DNA from: Streptomyces sp. NRRL WC-3626
GTDB taxonomy: Bacteria > Actinomycetota > Actinomycetes > Streptomycetales > Streptomycetaceae
Length of the DNA: 64,000 nucleotides
Assembly: GCF_000718785.1 (NCBI RefSeq)
Contig: NZ_JOCA01000016.1
Location: 103,401-167,400, forward strand
Reading direction: 5' to 3'
Shown in pieces: positions 50,958 through 60,727 of the stretch. How positions within the stretch are numbered: position 1 is the first letter of the stretch; every line of letters starts with the position of its first letter. A program made the translations under genes and the position numbers. The notes beneath the pieces were generated by a model, which was not told the DNA's origin, searched no databases, and saw nothing but the letters and a program-made list of their open reading frames with translations.

Positions 50958-51649
50958 CGCCCCTTCTCCACCCCCCGGACCCACCGATACTGCAACTCGG
51001 GCCGCCCCACCGTCCCGTACTGCGGCCGCCGGGCCGCCCGGCCCGCGTCCACCAGATGCTCCAGATACCGGCGGGCCGTGATGCGGGAGATGCCGACCGC
51101 GTCGGCGACCCCCGTGGCCGTCAGGCCTTCGGACGCGTCGCGGAGCGCCACCGTCACCCGTTCCAGGGTGGGGGCGCTCAGGCCCTTGGGGAGGGCGGCC
51201 GGGCCCGGAGCACGCAGGGCCGCCAGCGCCCGGTCCACCTCGTCCTGCCCGCTCGCCTCCCCCACCGCCGCGTGGAACTCGGCGTACCGCACCAGCCGGT
51301 CCCGCAGGGTCGCGAAGGTGAACGGCTTCAGTACGTACTGGACGACACCCAGAGAGACCCCTTCCCGTACGACCGCGAGGTCCCGCGCCGACGTCACCGC
51401 GATCACGTCGGCGTGGTGGCCGGCCGCGCGCAGGGAGCGGGCCAGCTGCAGTCCGTGCACGTCGGGCAGGTGGAGGTCGAGGAGGAGCAGGTCGACGGGG
51501 GTGCGGTCCAGCGCCCGCCGCGCCTCCGCGCCGGTGTGGGCCTTGCCCACGGCGACGAAGCCGGGGACGCGGTCGACGTACATGACGTGGGCGTCGGCGG
51601 CGACCGGGTCGTCCTCGACGACCAGCACTCTGATGGACTCCCCGCTCAT
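50954..51649 (-). CDS. CitB/DctR-type response regulator
   Basis: A 231-residue regulator. The receiver has IRVLVVEDDPVAADAHVMYV, the phosphorylated Asp in VDLLLLDLHLPDVHGLQLAR and the Lys in YVLKPFTFATLRDRL. The C-terminal HTH is ASEGLTATGVADAVGISRITARRYL. This is the CitB/DcuR group that pairs with CitA/DcuS-type kinases. ATG 51649 overlaps the kinase stop (ATGA). The nearby divergent dctA gene is the obvious target. Confidence 0.9.
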   Translation of the reverse strand: MSGESIRVLVVEDDPVAADAHVMYVDRVPGFVAVGKAHTGAEARRALDRTPVDLLLLDLHLPDVHGLQLARSLRAAGHHADVIAVTSARDLAVVREGVSLGVVQYVLKPFTFATLRDRLVRYAEFHAAVGEASGQDEVDRALAALRAPGPAALPKGLSAPTLERVTVALRDASEGLTATGVADAVGISRITARRYLEHLVDAGRAARRPQYGTVGRPELQYRWVRGVEKGR

Positions 51650-53292
51650 ACGGCGCCTCCCGGACTCTTCGCGACGGCGGCCTCCCGCAGCGGCAGCCGG
51701 GCCTCGAAGGCCGCGCCTCCCCCGACGGCGGTGGCCACCGACAGGGAGCCGCCGTGCCGGGCCACCGCCTGGCTGACCAGGGCGAGGCCCAGGCCGCGCC
51801 CGCCGGAGCCGGACGGTTTGGTGGTGAAGCCGCGCTGGAAGACCGCCTCCGCGTGGTCCGGGTCCACTCCGGGGCCGGTGTCGCAGACCCGCAGGATCAG
51901 CTCCGCGCCGGACTCCTCGGTCAGGGCCGTCACCGTCACCCGGGGGCCGACGCCGCCCTGTACGGCGTCCACGGCGTTGTCGATGAGGTTGCCGAGGATG
52001 GTGACCAGGTCGCGGGCGGGCAGGGTGTCCGGGAGCAGTCCGTCGTCCAGGCGGCTGTCGTCCGAGACGACCAGTTCCACGCCGCGCTCGTTCGCCTGGG
52101 CCGTCTTGCCCAGCAGCAGCGCGGCGAGAACCGGCTCGCTCACCGCCGCCACCACCTGGTCGGTGAGCGCCTGCGCCAGCTCCAGTTCCGCGGTCGCGAA
52201 GTCGACCGCCTCGTCCGCCCGGCCCAGCTCGATCAGCGAGACCACGGTGTGCAGCCGGTTCGCCGCCTCATGCGCCTGCGACCGCAGTGCCTGCGTGAAG
52301 CCGCGCTCGGAATCCAGCTCGCCCGTCAGCGACTGGAGCTCGGTCACGTCCCGCAGGGTCACCACCGAGCCACGCCGCTGGCCGCCGGTGACCGGCGAGG
52401 TGTTCACCACCAGGACCCGGTCCGCCGCCAGGTGCACCTCGTCCACCCGGGGCTCCGAGGCGAGCAGCGCGCCCGTCAGCGGAGCCGGAAGGCCCAGCTC
52501 CGCCACCGATCTGCCCACGACATCCGCTCCGTCCTCGTCCTGGTTCACACCCAGCAGCTCCCGGCCGCCGTCGTTGATCAGCGCCACCCTGTACTGCCCG
52601 TCCAGCATCAGCAGCCCCTCGCGCACGGCGTGGAGCGCGGCCTGATGGTAGTCGTGCATATGGCTGAGCTCGTCCGCGTTCATCCCGTGGGTGTGCCGGC
52701 GCAGCCGTGCGTTGATGACGTACGTGCCGATGGCGCCGAGTCCGAGGGCGCCGGCCGCGACCACGATCAGTGCCGTCAGCTGTCCCTGGGCGCGCTGGCT
52801 GATCTGCTCGACCCTTATGCCGGCGCTGACCATGCCGACGATCCGCTCGCCGTCCAGGATCGGGGTGACCGCCCGGACCGACGGGCCGAGGGTACCGGTG
52901 TAGGTCTCGGTGAACGTACGGCCCGCCAGTGCCGGGGCCGTGTTGCCCTGGAAGACGAGGCCGATCTGGTCCGGATCGGGGTGCGTCCAGCGGATGCCCC
53001 GCGGATCCATGATCGTGACGAAGTCGACGTCGGTGTCCCGCACCACCTCCACCGCGTACGGCTGGAGCTTCGCGGACGGGTCCGGCGTACGGATCGCCTC
53101 CCGTACGGACGGGGAGTCGGCGACGGACCGGGTCACCGCGGTGGCGTGACGTTCCGCCGCCTGTTCGGCCTGGCTGCGGTCACTGACGTAGGTGAACAGC
53201 GCGGACCCGGCCACGACGACCGTGATGAGCACGGCCTGCATGGCGAAGAGCTGACCCGCGAGGCTGCGGGGCCGGGGGAGTGGGATGCGCAT
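51646..53292 (-). CDS. CitA/DcuS-type sensor histidine kinase (C4-dicarboxylate or citrate sensing)
   Basis: A 548-residue kinase. The first membrane helix is QLFAMQAVLITVVVAGSALF. The periplasmic-type PAS/sCache domain (about 40-175) contains VDFVTIMDPRGIRWTHPDPD and a PVxG-like segment. A second helix follows at about 180-200 (LTALIVVAAGALGLGAIGTY), then a cytoplasmic PAS (LLMLDGQYRVALINDGGREL), the H-box QAHEAANRLHTVVSLIELG, the N-box NLIDNAVDAV, and DTGPGVD and GRGLGLALV. This order is that of CitA/DcuS. It is divergent from dctA, so it likely senses C4-dicarboxylates and switches on their uptake. Confidence 0.92.
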   Translation of the reverse strand: MRIPLPRPRSLAGQLFAMQAVLITVVVAGSALFTYVSDRSQAEQAAERHATAVTRSVADSPSVREAIRTPDPSAKLQPYAVEVVRDTDVDFVTIMDPRGIRWTHPDPDQIGLVFQGNTAPALAGRTFTETYTGTLGPSVRAVTPILDGERIVGMVSAGIRVEQISQRAQGQLTALIVVAAGALGLGAIGTYVINARLRRHTHGMNADELSHMHDYHQAALHAVREGLLMLDGQYRVALINDGGRELLGVNQDEDGADVVGRSVAELGLPAPLTGALLASEPRVDEVHLAADRVLVVNTSPVTGGQRRGSVVTLRDVTELQSLTGELDSERGFTQALRSQAHEAANRLHTVVSLIELGRADEAVDFATAELELAQALTDQVVAAVSEPVLAALLLGKTAQANERGVELVVSDDSRLDDGLLPDTLPARDLVTILGNLIDNAVDAVQGGVGPRVTVTALTEESGAELILRVCDTGPGVDPDHAEAVFQRGFTTKPSGSGGRGLGLALVSQAVARHGGSLSVATAVGGGAAFEARLPLREAAVAKSPGGAV

Positions 53293-53305
53293 GCCTGCCA
53301 GTCTG

Positions 53306-53341
53306 CCTTCCGGTTGTGCGGTGAACTAAATGAACGGAAGG
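53306..53341. promoter_or_regulatory. Possible response-regulator site between the kinase gene and dctA
   Basis: CCTTCCG (53306-53312) and CGGAAGG (53335-53341) are exact inverted copies 22 bases apart, within the 178-bp divergent region around an AT-rich GTGAACTAAATGAA stretch. An operator for the CitB-type regulator is plausible. Confidence 0.4.
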
Positions 53342-53470
53342 GTGACCGCGCTCACAGGGCGAGACATAGTCACGGCATTCCCCCAGGGCTGTCCACGGGC
53401 CCTGATCCGAATCTCCCCGGACGTGAGCCGCACGCCGGTGATGCCGACGACGTCGTCAAGGAGGGCCGCC

Positions 53471-54847
53471 GTGACCACCACTGCCGCTACGGCACCTGCA
53501 CCCAAAGCCAAGCGGGACCGCACGCACTATCTCTACATAGCGGTGATCATCGCCGTCGCCCTCGGCATCGCCGTCGGTCTGCTCGCGCCCGACTTCGCGA
53601 CCGAGCTGAAGCCGCTCGGCACCGGGTTCGTGAACCTGATCAAGATGATGATCTCGCCGATCATCTTCTGCACCATCGTCCTGGGCATCGGCTCGGTGCG
53701 GAAGGCCGCCAAGGTCGGTGCCGTCGGCGGTATCGCCCTGGCCTACTTCCTGGTGATGTCGGTCGTGGCGCTCGCCATCGGCCTGATCGTCGGCAACATC
53801 CTGGACCCGGGCACCGGCCTCGCCGTGACCGACGCCGTCAAGGAGACCGGCCAGGCGCAGGTCGACGCGGAGGCCAAGAGCACCGTCGACTTCCTGATGG
53901 GCATCATCCCGACCACGATCGTCTCGGCGTTCACCGCCGGCGAGGTCCTGCAGACCCTGCTGATCGCCCTGCTCTGCGGCTTCGCGCTGCAGGCCATGGG
54001 CTCCGCCGGGCAGCCCGTCCTGCGCGGCATCGAGCACATCCAGCGCCTCGTCTTCCGCGTCCTGGCGATGATCATGTGGGCGGCCCCGATCGGTGCCTTC
54101 GGCGCCATCGCCGCGGTCACCGGCTCGGCCGGCGTCGACGCGCTCAAGAGCCTGGCCGTGCTGATGCTCGGCTTCTACACCACCTGTGTGCTGTTCATCT
54201 TCCTGGTGCTGGGCACGATGCTGCGGGTCGTCGCGGGCGTCAATGTCCTCGCGCTCTTCAAGTACCTGGGCCGTGAGTTCCTGCTGATCCTGTCCACCTC
54301 CTCCTCCGAGTCGGCGCTGCCGCGCCTGATCGCGAAGATGGAGCACCTGGGTGTCAGTAAGCCGGTCGTCGGCATCACCGTCCCGACCGGCTACTCCTTC
54401 AACCTCGACGGCACCATGATCTACATGACCATGGCCTCGCTGTTCATCTCCGACGCCATGGGGACGCCGATGTCGATCGGCGAGCAGATCCCGCTGCTGC
54501 TGTTCCTGCTGGTCGCCTCGAAGGGCGCGGCCGGTGTCTCCGGCGCGGGTCTCGCCACGCTGGCCGGCGGTCTGCAGTCGCACAAGCCCGCCCTGGTGGA
54601 CGGCATCGGCCTCATCGTCGGCATCGACCGCTTCATGAGCGAGGCCCGCGCCCTCACCAACTTCGCGGGCAACGCCGTCGCCACCGTCCTGATCGGCACC
54701 TGGACCAAGGAGATCGACCGGGACCGGGTGGACGAGGTCCTCGCCGGCAAGGCCCCCTTCGACGAGCGGACGCTTCTGGACGACCACGTCGGTGCGGACG
54801 ACGCCCACGCCGGACAGGGCGGCGAGAAGGAGCTCGCCAAGGCCTGA
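53471..54847 (+). CDS. dctA: DctA-type cation:C4-dicarboxylate symporter
   Basis: A 458-residue DAACS-family carrier taking up succinate, fumarate or malate with H+ or Na+. About eight helices are visible. The first hairpin loop motif is LSTSSSESALPRLI, helix 7 holds YSFNLDGTMIYM, the second hairpin ASKGAAGVSGAGLATLA and helix 8 NFAGNAVATVLIGTW; the last form is typical of dicarboxylate rather than glutamate carriers. GTG 53471 has AAGGAGG six bases upstream. It is divergent from its presumed two-component system. Two hairpins follow the stop. Confidence 0.92.
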   Translation: MTTTAATAPAPKAKRDRTHYLYIAVIIAVALGIAVGLLAPDFATELKPLGTGFVNLIKMMISPIIFCTIVLGIGSVRKAAKVGAVGGIALAYFLVMSVVALAIGLIVGNILDPGTGLAVTDAVKETGQAQVDAEAKSTVDFLMGIIPTTIVSAFTAGEVLQTLLIALLCGFALQAMGSAGQPVLRGIEHIQRLVFRVLAMIMWAAPIGAFGAIAAVTGSAGVDALKSLAVLMLGFYTTCVLFIFLVLGTMLRVVAGVNVLALFKYLGREFLLILSTSSSESALPRLIAKMEHLGVSKPVVGITVPTGYSFNLDGTMIYMTMASLFISDAMGTPMSIGEQIPLLLFLLVASKGAAGVSGAGLATLAGGLQSHKPALVDGIGLIVGIDRFMSEARALTNFAGNAVATVLIGTWTKEIDRDRVDEVLAGKAPFDERTLLDDHVGADDAHAGQGGEKELAKA

Positions 54848-54871
54848 CGGCCCGCACCGCACCCCGCAGAC

Positions 54872-54912
54872 CCGGGCGGCCGGGACACTCCCCCCGTAGC
54901 CCAGCCGCCCGG
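54872..54912 (+). terminator. First hairpin after dctA
   Basis: CCGGGCGGC (54872-54880) pairs with GCCGCCCGG (54904-54912) with a long loop, 25 bases after the stop. Confidence 0.5.
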
Positions 54913-54953
54913 TGGCCGGAGGCCCGCCACCCGTATCCGGGCCTCCACAGCCG

Positions 54954-54994
54954 CCGAGCGGCCGGTCTCCACCCCCGTGAGCCCGGCCGCTCGG
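54954..54994 (+). terminator. Second hairpin after dctA
   Basis: CCGAGCGGCCGG (54954-54965) pairs perfectly with CCGGCCGCTCGG (54983-54994) around 17 bases. The tandem arrangement isolates dctA from the MerR-thioredoxin operon. Confidence 0.6.
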
Positions 54995-55021
54995 TCATGT
55001 CCGGCTCCGCGCCGCCCTTGC

Positions 55022-55041
55022 CTTGACGTCCGCGTCAAGGC
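55022..55041 (+). promoter_or_regulatory. MerR-type operator overlapping a -35 element
   Basis: CTTGACG-TCCG-CGTCAAG is a perfect dyad with CC/GG flanks. It includes a consensus-like TTGACG -35 and lies only 15-34 bases before the merR ATG. This position is typical for MerR proteins that untwist their own promoter. The short distance to the ATG, with no ribosome-binding site, suggests a leaderless transcript. Confidence 0.7.
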
Positions 55042-55055
55042 TTACGTTCGTCCGT

Positions 55056-55484
55056 ATGCGAATCGGCGAGCTGGCCGCACGCGCCGGGACCACCACGCGC
55101 ACGCTGCGGTACTACGAATCCCGTGGGCTGCTGTCCGCGCGGCGCACCGGCAACGGTTACCGGACCTACGACGAGAGCGATCTGTTGCTGCTGCGGCAGA
55201 TCCGCACGCTCCAGGACTTCGGGTTCGGCCTGGAGGAGACCCGGCCCTTCGTGGAGTGTCTGCGGGCCGGGCATCCCGAGGGCGACTCCTGCCCCGCCTC
55301 GCTCCAGGTCTACCGGCGCAAGCTGGACGAGCTGGACGCCCTGATCGGCGAGCTGAGCGCCGTACGGGCGAAGGTCGGGGAGCAGCTGGCGCGGGCGGAG
55401 TCGGCGCGGGACGTGCTGGCCGCCGACGCGGGGGTTCCGGGCGGCCCGGAACCGGTGTGCGAACTGGGAGGGGAGCAGCCATGA
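55056..55484 (+). CDS. MerR family transcriptional regulator
   Basis: A 142-residue MerR protein from ATG 55056: MRIGELAARAGTTTRTLRYY (HTH), ESRGLLSARRTGNGYRTYDE (wing), then a dimerisation helix and a C-terminus with Cys residues in FVECLRAGHPEGDSCPASLQ and PVCELGGEQP. The paired cysteines suggest a thiol, metal or redox signal. It is translationally coupled (ATGA) to thioredoxin. The dyad at 55022-55041 just upstream should be its operator. A longer frame to 55023 is rejected because it would translate the operator. Confidence 0.9.
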   Translation: MRIGELAARAGTTTRTLRYYESRGLLSARRTGNGYRTYDESDLLLLRQIRTLQDFGFGLEETRPFVECLRAGHPEGDSCPASLQVYRRKLDELDALIGELSAVRAKVGEQLARAESARDVLAADAGVPGGPEPVCELGGEQP

Positions 55485-55804
55485 GCGGAGTGCCGGACGT
55501 CACGGACGCGGACTTCGGACGAGAGGTGATCGAGGCGGAACTGCCGGTGCTGGTGGAGTTCACCGCCGACTGGTGTCCGCCGTGCCGGCAGATGGCGCCG
55601 GTGCTGAGCGCGCTGGCCGCCGAGGAGGAGGGCCGGCTGAAGGTCGTCCAGCTGAACGTGGACGCCAATCCGGATACGACCCATGCCTACAAGGTGCTGT
55701 CGATGCCGACCTTCATGGTCTTCCGGGGCGGGGAGCCGCTGCGGTCGATGGTGGGGGCAAGGCCGAAGCGGCGGCTCCTGGAGGAGCTGGCGGACGTGCT
55801 CTGA
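55481..55804 (+). CDS. Thioredoxin family protein (CPPC active site)
   Basis: A 107-residue thioredoxin fold: LPVLVEFTADWCPPCRQMAP with WCPPC in place of the usual WCGPC, then VVQLNVDANPDTTHAYKVLS and the cis-proline MPTFMVFRGG. CPPC generally shifts the redox potential toward a more reducing or specialised role. It overlaps merR by four bases, so redox control by its own regulator is likely. It ends at a strong terminator. Confidence 0.92.
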   Translation: MSGVPDVTDADFGREVIEAELPVLVEFTADWCPPCRQMAPVLSALAAEEEGRLKVVQLNVDANPDTTHAYKVLSMPTFMVFRGGEPLRSMVGARPKRRLLEELADVL

Positions 55805-55820
55805 CCTGGTACGCGACACA

Positions 55821-55856
55821 AGAGAACCCCCGGGCAATTGCGCCCGGGGGTTCTCT
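55821..55856 (+). terminator. Rho-independent terminator of the merR-thioredoxin operon
   Basis: AGAGAACCCCCGGGC (55821-55835) pairs perfectly with GCCCGGGGGTTCTCT (55842-55856) around AATTGC, followed by TT, 17 bases after the stop. Confidence 0.9.
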
Positions 55857-55942
55857 TTGCGTATATTTATTGATTCGCGACTTCAGAAGTAAGAAGGCGC
55901 AATGAAGTTCAGTAGCCACAGTATATCCGGGCGGGAGCGGAA

Positions 55943-58201
55943 TTGTCAAACACCGAATTGCCGGACGATGAATTGCGGCAGGAACAGCAATTCGTCGACG
56001 GACTGTACGCACGCGTGGACGCCCTGCGCGGCGACGCCGAGGTGTCCGTCACGGAGGCCCTCGCACAGGGCCACACCCCGAGGCAGGCCAGGCTGGAGCG
56101 GGACATCCTCGTCGCCGAGCGCTCCGGGCTGCTCGCCGCGCTGAACGCCGTCGACGGCTCCCTCTGCTTCGGCCGTATCGACCTCACCTCCGGCGGCACC
56201 CACCACATCGGCCGGATCGGCCTGCGCGCCGACGACACCGAACGCACCCCCGTCCTCATCGACTGGCGGGCCGACGTCGCCCGCCCGTTCTACCTGGCCA
56301 CCGGCCACACCACGATGGGGCTGCGGCGCCGCCGGCACATCTCCACCGAGGGCCGCCGGGTCACCGCCCTGCACGACGAGATCCTCGACCTCGGCGACGA
56401 CACCCGCACCGGCCACGAGGACCCGACCGGCGACGCCGTCCTGCTCGCCGCGCTCAACTCCGCCCGCACCGGCCGCATGGGCGACATCGTGCGCACCATC
56501 CAGGCCGACCAGGACCGCATCATCCGCGCCCCGCACCGCGGCGTCCTGGTCGTCGAGGGCGGCCCCGGCACCGGCAAGACCGCCGTCGCCCTGCACCGCG
56601 CCGCCTACCTCCTCTACGAGCACCGCGAACTGCTGGCCCGGCGTGCCGTCCTGATCGTCGGCCCCAACCCGGCGTTCCTCGGCTACATCGGCGAGGTGCT
56701 GCCCAGCCTCGGCGAGACCGGCGTCCTCCTCGCGACCGTCGGCGAGCTGTACCCCGGTGTGCGGACCACCCGGACCGACACCCCCGAGGCCGCCGCGGTG
56801 AAGGGCCGCGCCGCGATGGCCGACGTCCTCGCCGACGCCGTACGCGACCGGCAGGCGCTGCCCGACCCCGTGATCGCGATCGAGCACGACCGCGAGATCC
56901 TCATGCTCGACGACGGCCTGGTGAACGTCGCCCGCGAGCGCACCCGCGCCGCCGGCCTGCCGCACAACGTGGCCCGGGAGCACTTCGAGGGGCACATCCT
57001 CAACGCGCTCACCGACATGGTCGCCGAACGCATCGGCACCGACCCCTACGACGGCTCCAACCTGCTCGACCCCAGCGACATCACCCAGATCCGCGACGAA
57101 CTCGCCGACAACCCTGAAGTCTGGTCCGCCGTCGACCGGCTGTGGCCCCGGATCACCCCGCAGCGCCTCGTCGCCGACTTCCTCGCCGCGCCCGAGGAGT
57201 ACCTGTCCGACGAGGACGCCGCGGCGGTCCGCCGCCCCGTCACCCGGCACTGGACCGTCTGTGACGTGCCCCTGCTCGACGAGGCCGCCGAACTCCTCGG
57301 TGAGGACGACCGGCTCGCCCGCGAGCGCGCCGAACGCGAACGGCGGACGCAGATCGCCTTCGCGCAGGGCGTCCTGGACGTGTCGTACGCCTCCCGCACC
57401 TTCGAGTTCGAGGACAAGGAGGACGCCGACCCGGACTCCTCCGAGGTGCTGTCCGCGCACGACATCATCGACGCGGAACGCTTCGCGGAACGGCACGAGG
57501 AGGACGACCACCGCAGCGCCGCCGAACGCGCCGCCGCCGACCGCACCTGGGCGTTCGGGCACATCATCGTCGACGAGGCGCAGGAGCTCTCCCCGATGGC
57601 GTGGCGGCTGCTGATGCGGCGCAGTCCGACCCGTGCGATGACTCTGGTCGGCGACCCGGCCCAGACGTCGGAGGCGGGTGGTGTCGGCGCCTGGGCGGAC
57701 ATCCTCGCCCCCTACGTCGAGGACCGGTGGGAGCACACCCGGCTGGCCGTCAACTACCGCACGCCGGCCGAGATCATGGATGCCGCCGCGGCGGTCGTCC
57801 GTGCGGAGCACCCGGATTTCGAGCCGCCGGGCTCGGTGCGGTCCACGGGCGTACGGCCCTGGGTGCGCGCCACCGACGACCTGGCCGGTGCGGTCGCGGA
57901 TGCCGTCGCGGAACTCCTCCCGGAGGAGGGGCGGTTGGCGGTCATCGCGCCACGCGCCCTGCATCGTGGCCTGGCCGCCCGACTCGACGGGGTGACGGCG
58001 GGTGCCGAACCCGATCTCGCGCAGGCGGTCGTCCTGCTCGACCCGCGTCAGGCGAAGGGGCTGGAGTTCGACTCCGTGCTGGTGGTGGAGCCGGGGCGGT
58101 ACGGGACGAGCGATCTGTATGTGGCGCTGACCCGGGCGACCCAGCGCCTCGGCATTCTGCATGCCGAGGCGCTGCCGAAGGGGCTGGTGGACGTGGTGTA
58201 G
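55943..58201 (+). CDS. helD: HelD-like UvrD/SF1 ATPase, RNA polymerase recycling factor
   Basis: A 752-residue HelD. A coiled N-terminal arm (residues 1-70, ELRQEQQFVDGLYARVDALR) is followed by a jelly-roll-like region (LCFGRIDLTSGGTHHIGRIG), Walker A GGPGTGKTAVALHRAAY (about 207), IIVDEAQELSPMAWRLLMRR with Walker B, LVGDPAQTSE and the C-terminal motif LTRATQRLGIL. HelD frees stalled RNA polymerase from DNA; a related Streptomyces protein, HelR, protects against rifampicin. TTG 55943 with GGAG upstream is the only start that keeps the arm. No rifamycin-associated element was recognised upstream. Convergent with glgB. Confidence 0.9.
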   Translation: MSNTELPDDELRQEQQFVDGLYARVDALRGDAEVSVTEALAQGHTPRQARLERDILVAERSGLLAALNAVDGSLCFGRIDLTSGGTHHIGRIGLRADDTERTPVLIDWRADVARPFYLATGHTTMGLRRRRHISTEGRRVTALHDEILDLGDDTRTGHEDPTGDAVLLAALNSARTGRMGDIVRTIQADQDRIIRAPHRGVLVVEGGPGTGKTAVALHRAAYLLYEHRELLARRAVLIVGPNPAFLGYIGEVLPSLGETGVLLATVGELYPGVRTTRTDTPEAAAVKGRAAMADVLADAVRDRQALPDPVIAIEHDREILMLDDGLVNVARERTRAAGLPHNVAREHFEGHILNALTDMVAERIGTDPYDGSNLLDPSDITQIRDELADNPEVWSAVDRLWPRITPQRLVADFLAAPEEYLSDEDAAAVRRPVTRHWTVCDVPLLDEAAELLGEDDRLARERAERERRTQIAFAQGVLDVSYASRTFEFEDKEDADPDSSEVLSAHDIIDAERFAERHEEDDHRSAAERAAADRTWAFGHIIVDEAQELSPMAWRLLMRRSPTRAMTLVGDPAQTSEAGGVGAWADILAPYVEDRWEHTRLAVNYRTPAEIMDAAAAVVRAEHPDFEPPGSVRSTGVRPWVRATDDLAGAVADAVAELLPEEGRLAVIAPRALHRGLAARLDGVTAGAEPDLAQAVVLLDPRQAKGLEFDSVLVVEPGRYGTSDLYVALTRATQRLGILHAEALPKGLVDVV

Positions 58202-58229
58202 CCGGCTGCGGGTGCGGGGCGTGCTGATG

Positions 58230-60695
58230 CTAGGCCGGGCGTAGCCATACCGTTGCCAGGGGCGGCAGGGTCAGGCGGATCGAGGCCGGGAAGCCGTGCC
58301 GGCCCTGGGGGTCCGGCTTCAGGGGGTCCGGGTGGGTGACGTCGGTGCCGCCGTAGCGGGCCGCGTCCGTGTTCAGGGCCTCGTGCCAGGCGGGCGCGTC
58401 GTCCGGGACGCCGATGCGGTAGTCGTGCCGTACCACCGGGGCGAAGTGGGACACCGAGAGCAGCGGGGAGCCGTCGGCGTCGTAGCGCAGGAACGCGAAG
58501 ACGTTGTCCTCGGCCGCGTCCCCGGTCACCCACCGGAAACCGGACGGCTCGGTGTCGCCCTGCCACAGCGCCGGGGTGCGCCCGTACACATCGTTGAGGT
58601 CCCGCACCAGATCGCGCACCCCGCGATGGTCGGCCTCGGCGCCGTAGTGCGGGTCCAGCAGCCACCAGTCCGGGCCGTGCGCCTCCGACCACTCGGCACC
58701 CTGCGCGAACTCCTGCCCCATGAAGAGCAGTTGCTTGCCCGGATGCGCCCACATGAAGCCCAGGTAGGCCCGCAGGTCGGCCCGCTGCTGCCACCAGTCG
58801 CCCGGCATCTTCGACACCAACGACCGCTTGCCGTGGACGACCTCGTCGTGGGAGATCGGCAGCACATAGTTCTCGCTGTACGCGTACACCATCGAGAACG
58901 TCATCTCGCCGTGGTGGTAGCGGCGGTGGACCGGCCCGTGGCTCATGTACTGCAACGAGTCGTGCATCCAGCCCATGTTCCACTTCAGCCCGAACCCCAG
59001 CCCGCCGAAGCCGCTCGGGCCCTTGTGGTGGGTGGCCCGGGTGACGCCGTCCCAGGCGGTGGACTCCTCCGCGATGGTCACGACCCCCGGCACCCTGCGG
59101 TACACGGTCGCGTTCATCTCCTGGAGGAACGCCACCGCGTCCAGGTTCTCCCGGCCGCCCTGCTCGTTCGGCGTCCACTGGCCCGGCTCGCGCGAGTAGT
59201 CGAGGTAGAGCATCGAGGCGACCGCGTCCACCCGCAGCCCGTCGATGTGGAACTCCTCGCACCAGTACAGGGCGTTGGCGACGAGGAAGTTGCGCACCTC
59301 GCGCCGGCCGAAGTCGAACTCCAGCGTGCCCCAGTCGGGATGGGCCGCCCGCAGCGGATCCTCGTGCTCGTACAGCGGCCGCCCGTCGAACTCCGCCAGC
59401 GCCCACTCGTCACGCGGGAAGTGCGCCGGCACCCAGTCCATCAGCACCCCGATCCCGGCCCGGTGCAGGGCGTCGACCAGGTACCGGAAGTCGTCCGGGG
59501 TGCCGAGGCGGGCCGTGGGCGCGTAGAACCCGGTGACCTGGTAGCCCCACGAGCCGCCGAAGGGGTGCTCGGCGACCGGCATCAGCTCGACATGGGTGAA
59601 GCCGAGGTCCTTCACATACGCGGGAAGCTGCTCGGCCAGCTGCCGGTACGTCAACCCGGGGCGCCAGGACGCCAGATGCAGCTCGTACACGGAGAACGGC
59701 GCCCGGTGCGCGGGCACCCCGGCCCGCCGCTCCAGCCACTGTGCGTCGCCCCACTCGTACGCCGACGACGTGACGATCGACGACGTGGCCGGCGGCACCT
59801 CCGTACGGCGGGCCAGCGGGTCGGCGCGCAGCGTCTTCGAACCGTCGGGGCGGGTGATCTCGAACTTGTACAGCTCGCCCTCCCCGATCCCGGGCACGAA
59901 CAGCTCCCACACGCCCGTCGAGCCCAGTGACCGCATGGGGAAACCGGTGGCGTCCCAGAAGTTGAAGGAGCCCGCCACCCGCACCCCTCGGGCGTTCGGC
60001 GCCCACACCGAGAAGCGGGTGCCGGGGACGCCCTGGTGCGTCGTCGGGTGCGCGCCGAGGACCGTCCACAGCTCCTCGTGCCGGCCCTCGCCGATCAGAT
60101 GCAGATCGAGTTCGCCGAGCGTCGGCAGGAAGCGGTACGCGTCCTCGGTCTCGTGCACCGTCCCCTCGTACGTCACGAGCAGCCGGTACGCCGGGACCTC
60201 GCCCAGCGGCAGCAGACCGGAGAAGAAGCCGTCGCCGTCGTCGTGCAGTTCGACGGTCAGGCCCCCGGAGACGACGGTCACCGCGAGGGCGTACGGCCGG
60301 AACGCCCGGAAGACGACCCCGCCGGGCACCGGATGCGCGCCGAGCACGGAGTGCGGGGCGTGATGGGTTCCGTTCAGCAGCCGGTCACGGTCGCCGGTGG
60401 TCACGGCGGGGGAGACGGCGATCTCCATGTCCGGGGGGAGGGGCTGCGCGGTGGCCGCCTCCGCCACGACCGCCTTCTTCGGGGCCTTCCCGGCCACCTT
60501 CTTCACCACGGCCTTCTTCACCACGGCCTTCTTGGTCCCGGCCTTCTTGGCCTCACCCTTCTTGCTCCCTGCCTTCTTGTTCCCTGCCTTCCTGGCCGGG
60601 CTCTTCGCCGAGGCGGCCTTCTTCGCCGGCACGGCAGCCGGTCGCTGCGGCTGCTCCGGATGCTGCGGACCGCTGGACTCGGGGCGGGGGGTCAC
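58230..60695 (-). CDS. glgB: 1,4-alpha-glucan branching enzyme with histone-H1-like N-terminal tail
   Basis: An 821-residue GH13 branching enzyme. GTG 60695 has GGAGG eight bases upstream. Residues about 22-78 are a Lys/Ala-rich run ([20 protein letters not shown], then [20 protein letters not shown]). A CBM48-type domain ([20 protein letters not shown]) and a second one follow ([20 protein letters not shown]). The catalytic barrel has Asp in [14 protein letters not shown], Glu in [15 protein letters not shown] and Asp in [15 protein letters not shown]. It adds alpha-1,6 branches to glucan built by GlgE. It is the last gene of glgE-treS-pep2-glgB. The lysine-rich tail is absent from the S. 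coelicolor GlgB I remember. Confidence 0.93.
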   Translation of the reverse strand: MTPRPESSGPQHPEQPQRPAAVPAKKAASAKSPARKAGNKKAGSKKGEAKKAGTKKAVVKKAVVKKVAGKAPKKAVVAEAATAQPLPPDMEIAVSPAVTTGDRDRLLNGTHHAPHSVLGAHPVPGGVVFRAFRPYALAVTVVSGGLTVELHDDGDGFFSGLLPLGEVPAYRLLVTYEGTVHETEDAYRFLPTLGELDLHLIGEGRHEELWTVLGAHPTTHQGVPGTRFSVWAPNARGVRVAGSFNFWDATGFPMRSLGSTGVWELFVPGIGEGELYKFEITRPDGSKTLRADPLARRTEVPPATSSIVTSSAYEWGDAQWLERRAGVPAHRAPFSVYELHLASWRPGLTYRQLAEQLPAYVKDLGFTHVELMPVAEHPFGGSWGYQVTGFYAPTARLGTPDDFRYLVDALHRAGIGVLMDWVPAHFPRDEWALAEFDGRPLYEHEDPLRAAHPDWGTLEFDFGRREVRNFLVANALYWCEEFHIDGLRVDAVASMLYLDYSREPGQWTPNEQGGRENLDAVAFLQEMNATVYRRVPGVVTIAEESTAWDGVTRATHHKGPSGFGGLGFGLKWNMGWMHDSLQYMSHGPVHRRYHHGEMTFSMVYAYSENYVLPISHDEVVHGKRSLVSKMPGDWWQQRADLRAYLGFMWAHPGKQLLFMGQEFAQGAEWSEAHGPDWWLLDPHYGAEADHRGVRDLVRDLNDVYGRTPALWQGDTEPSGFRWVTGDAAEDNVFAFLRYDADGSPLLSVSHFAPVVRHDYRIGVPDDAPAWHEALNTDAARYGGTDVTHPDPLKPDPQGRHGFPASIRLTLPPLATVWLRPA

Positions 60696-60727
60696 GGGCG
60701 AAGCCTCCTGGACGCGGGTCGGATGGG

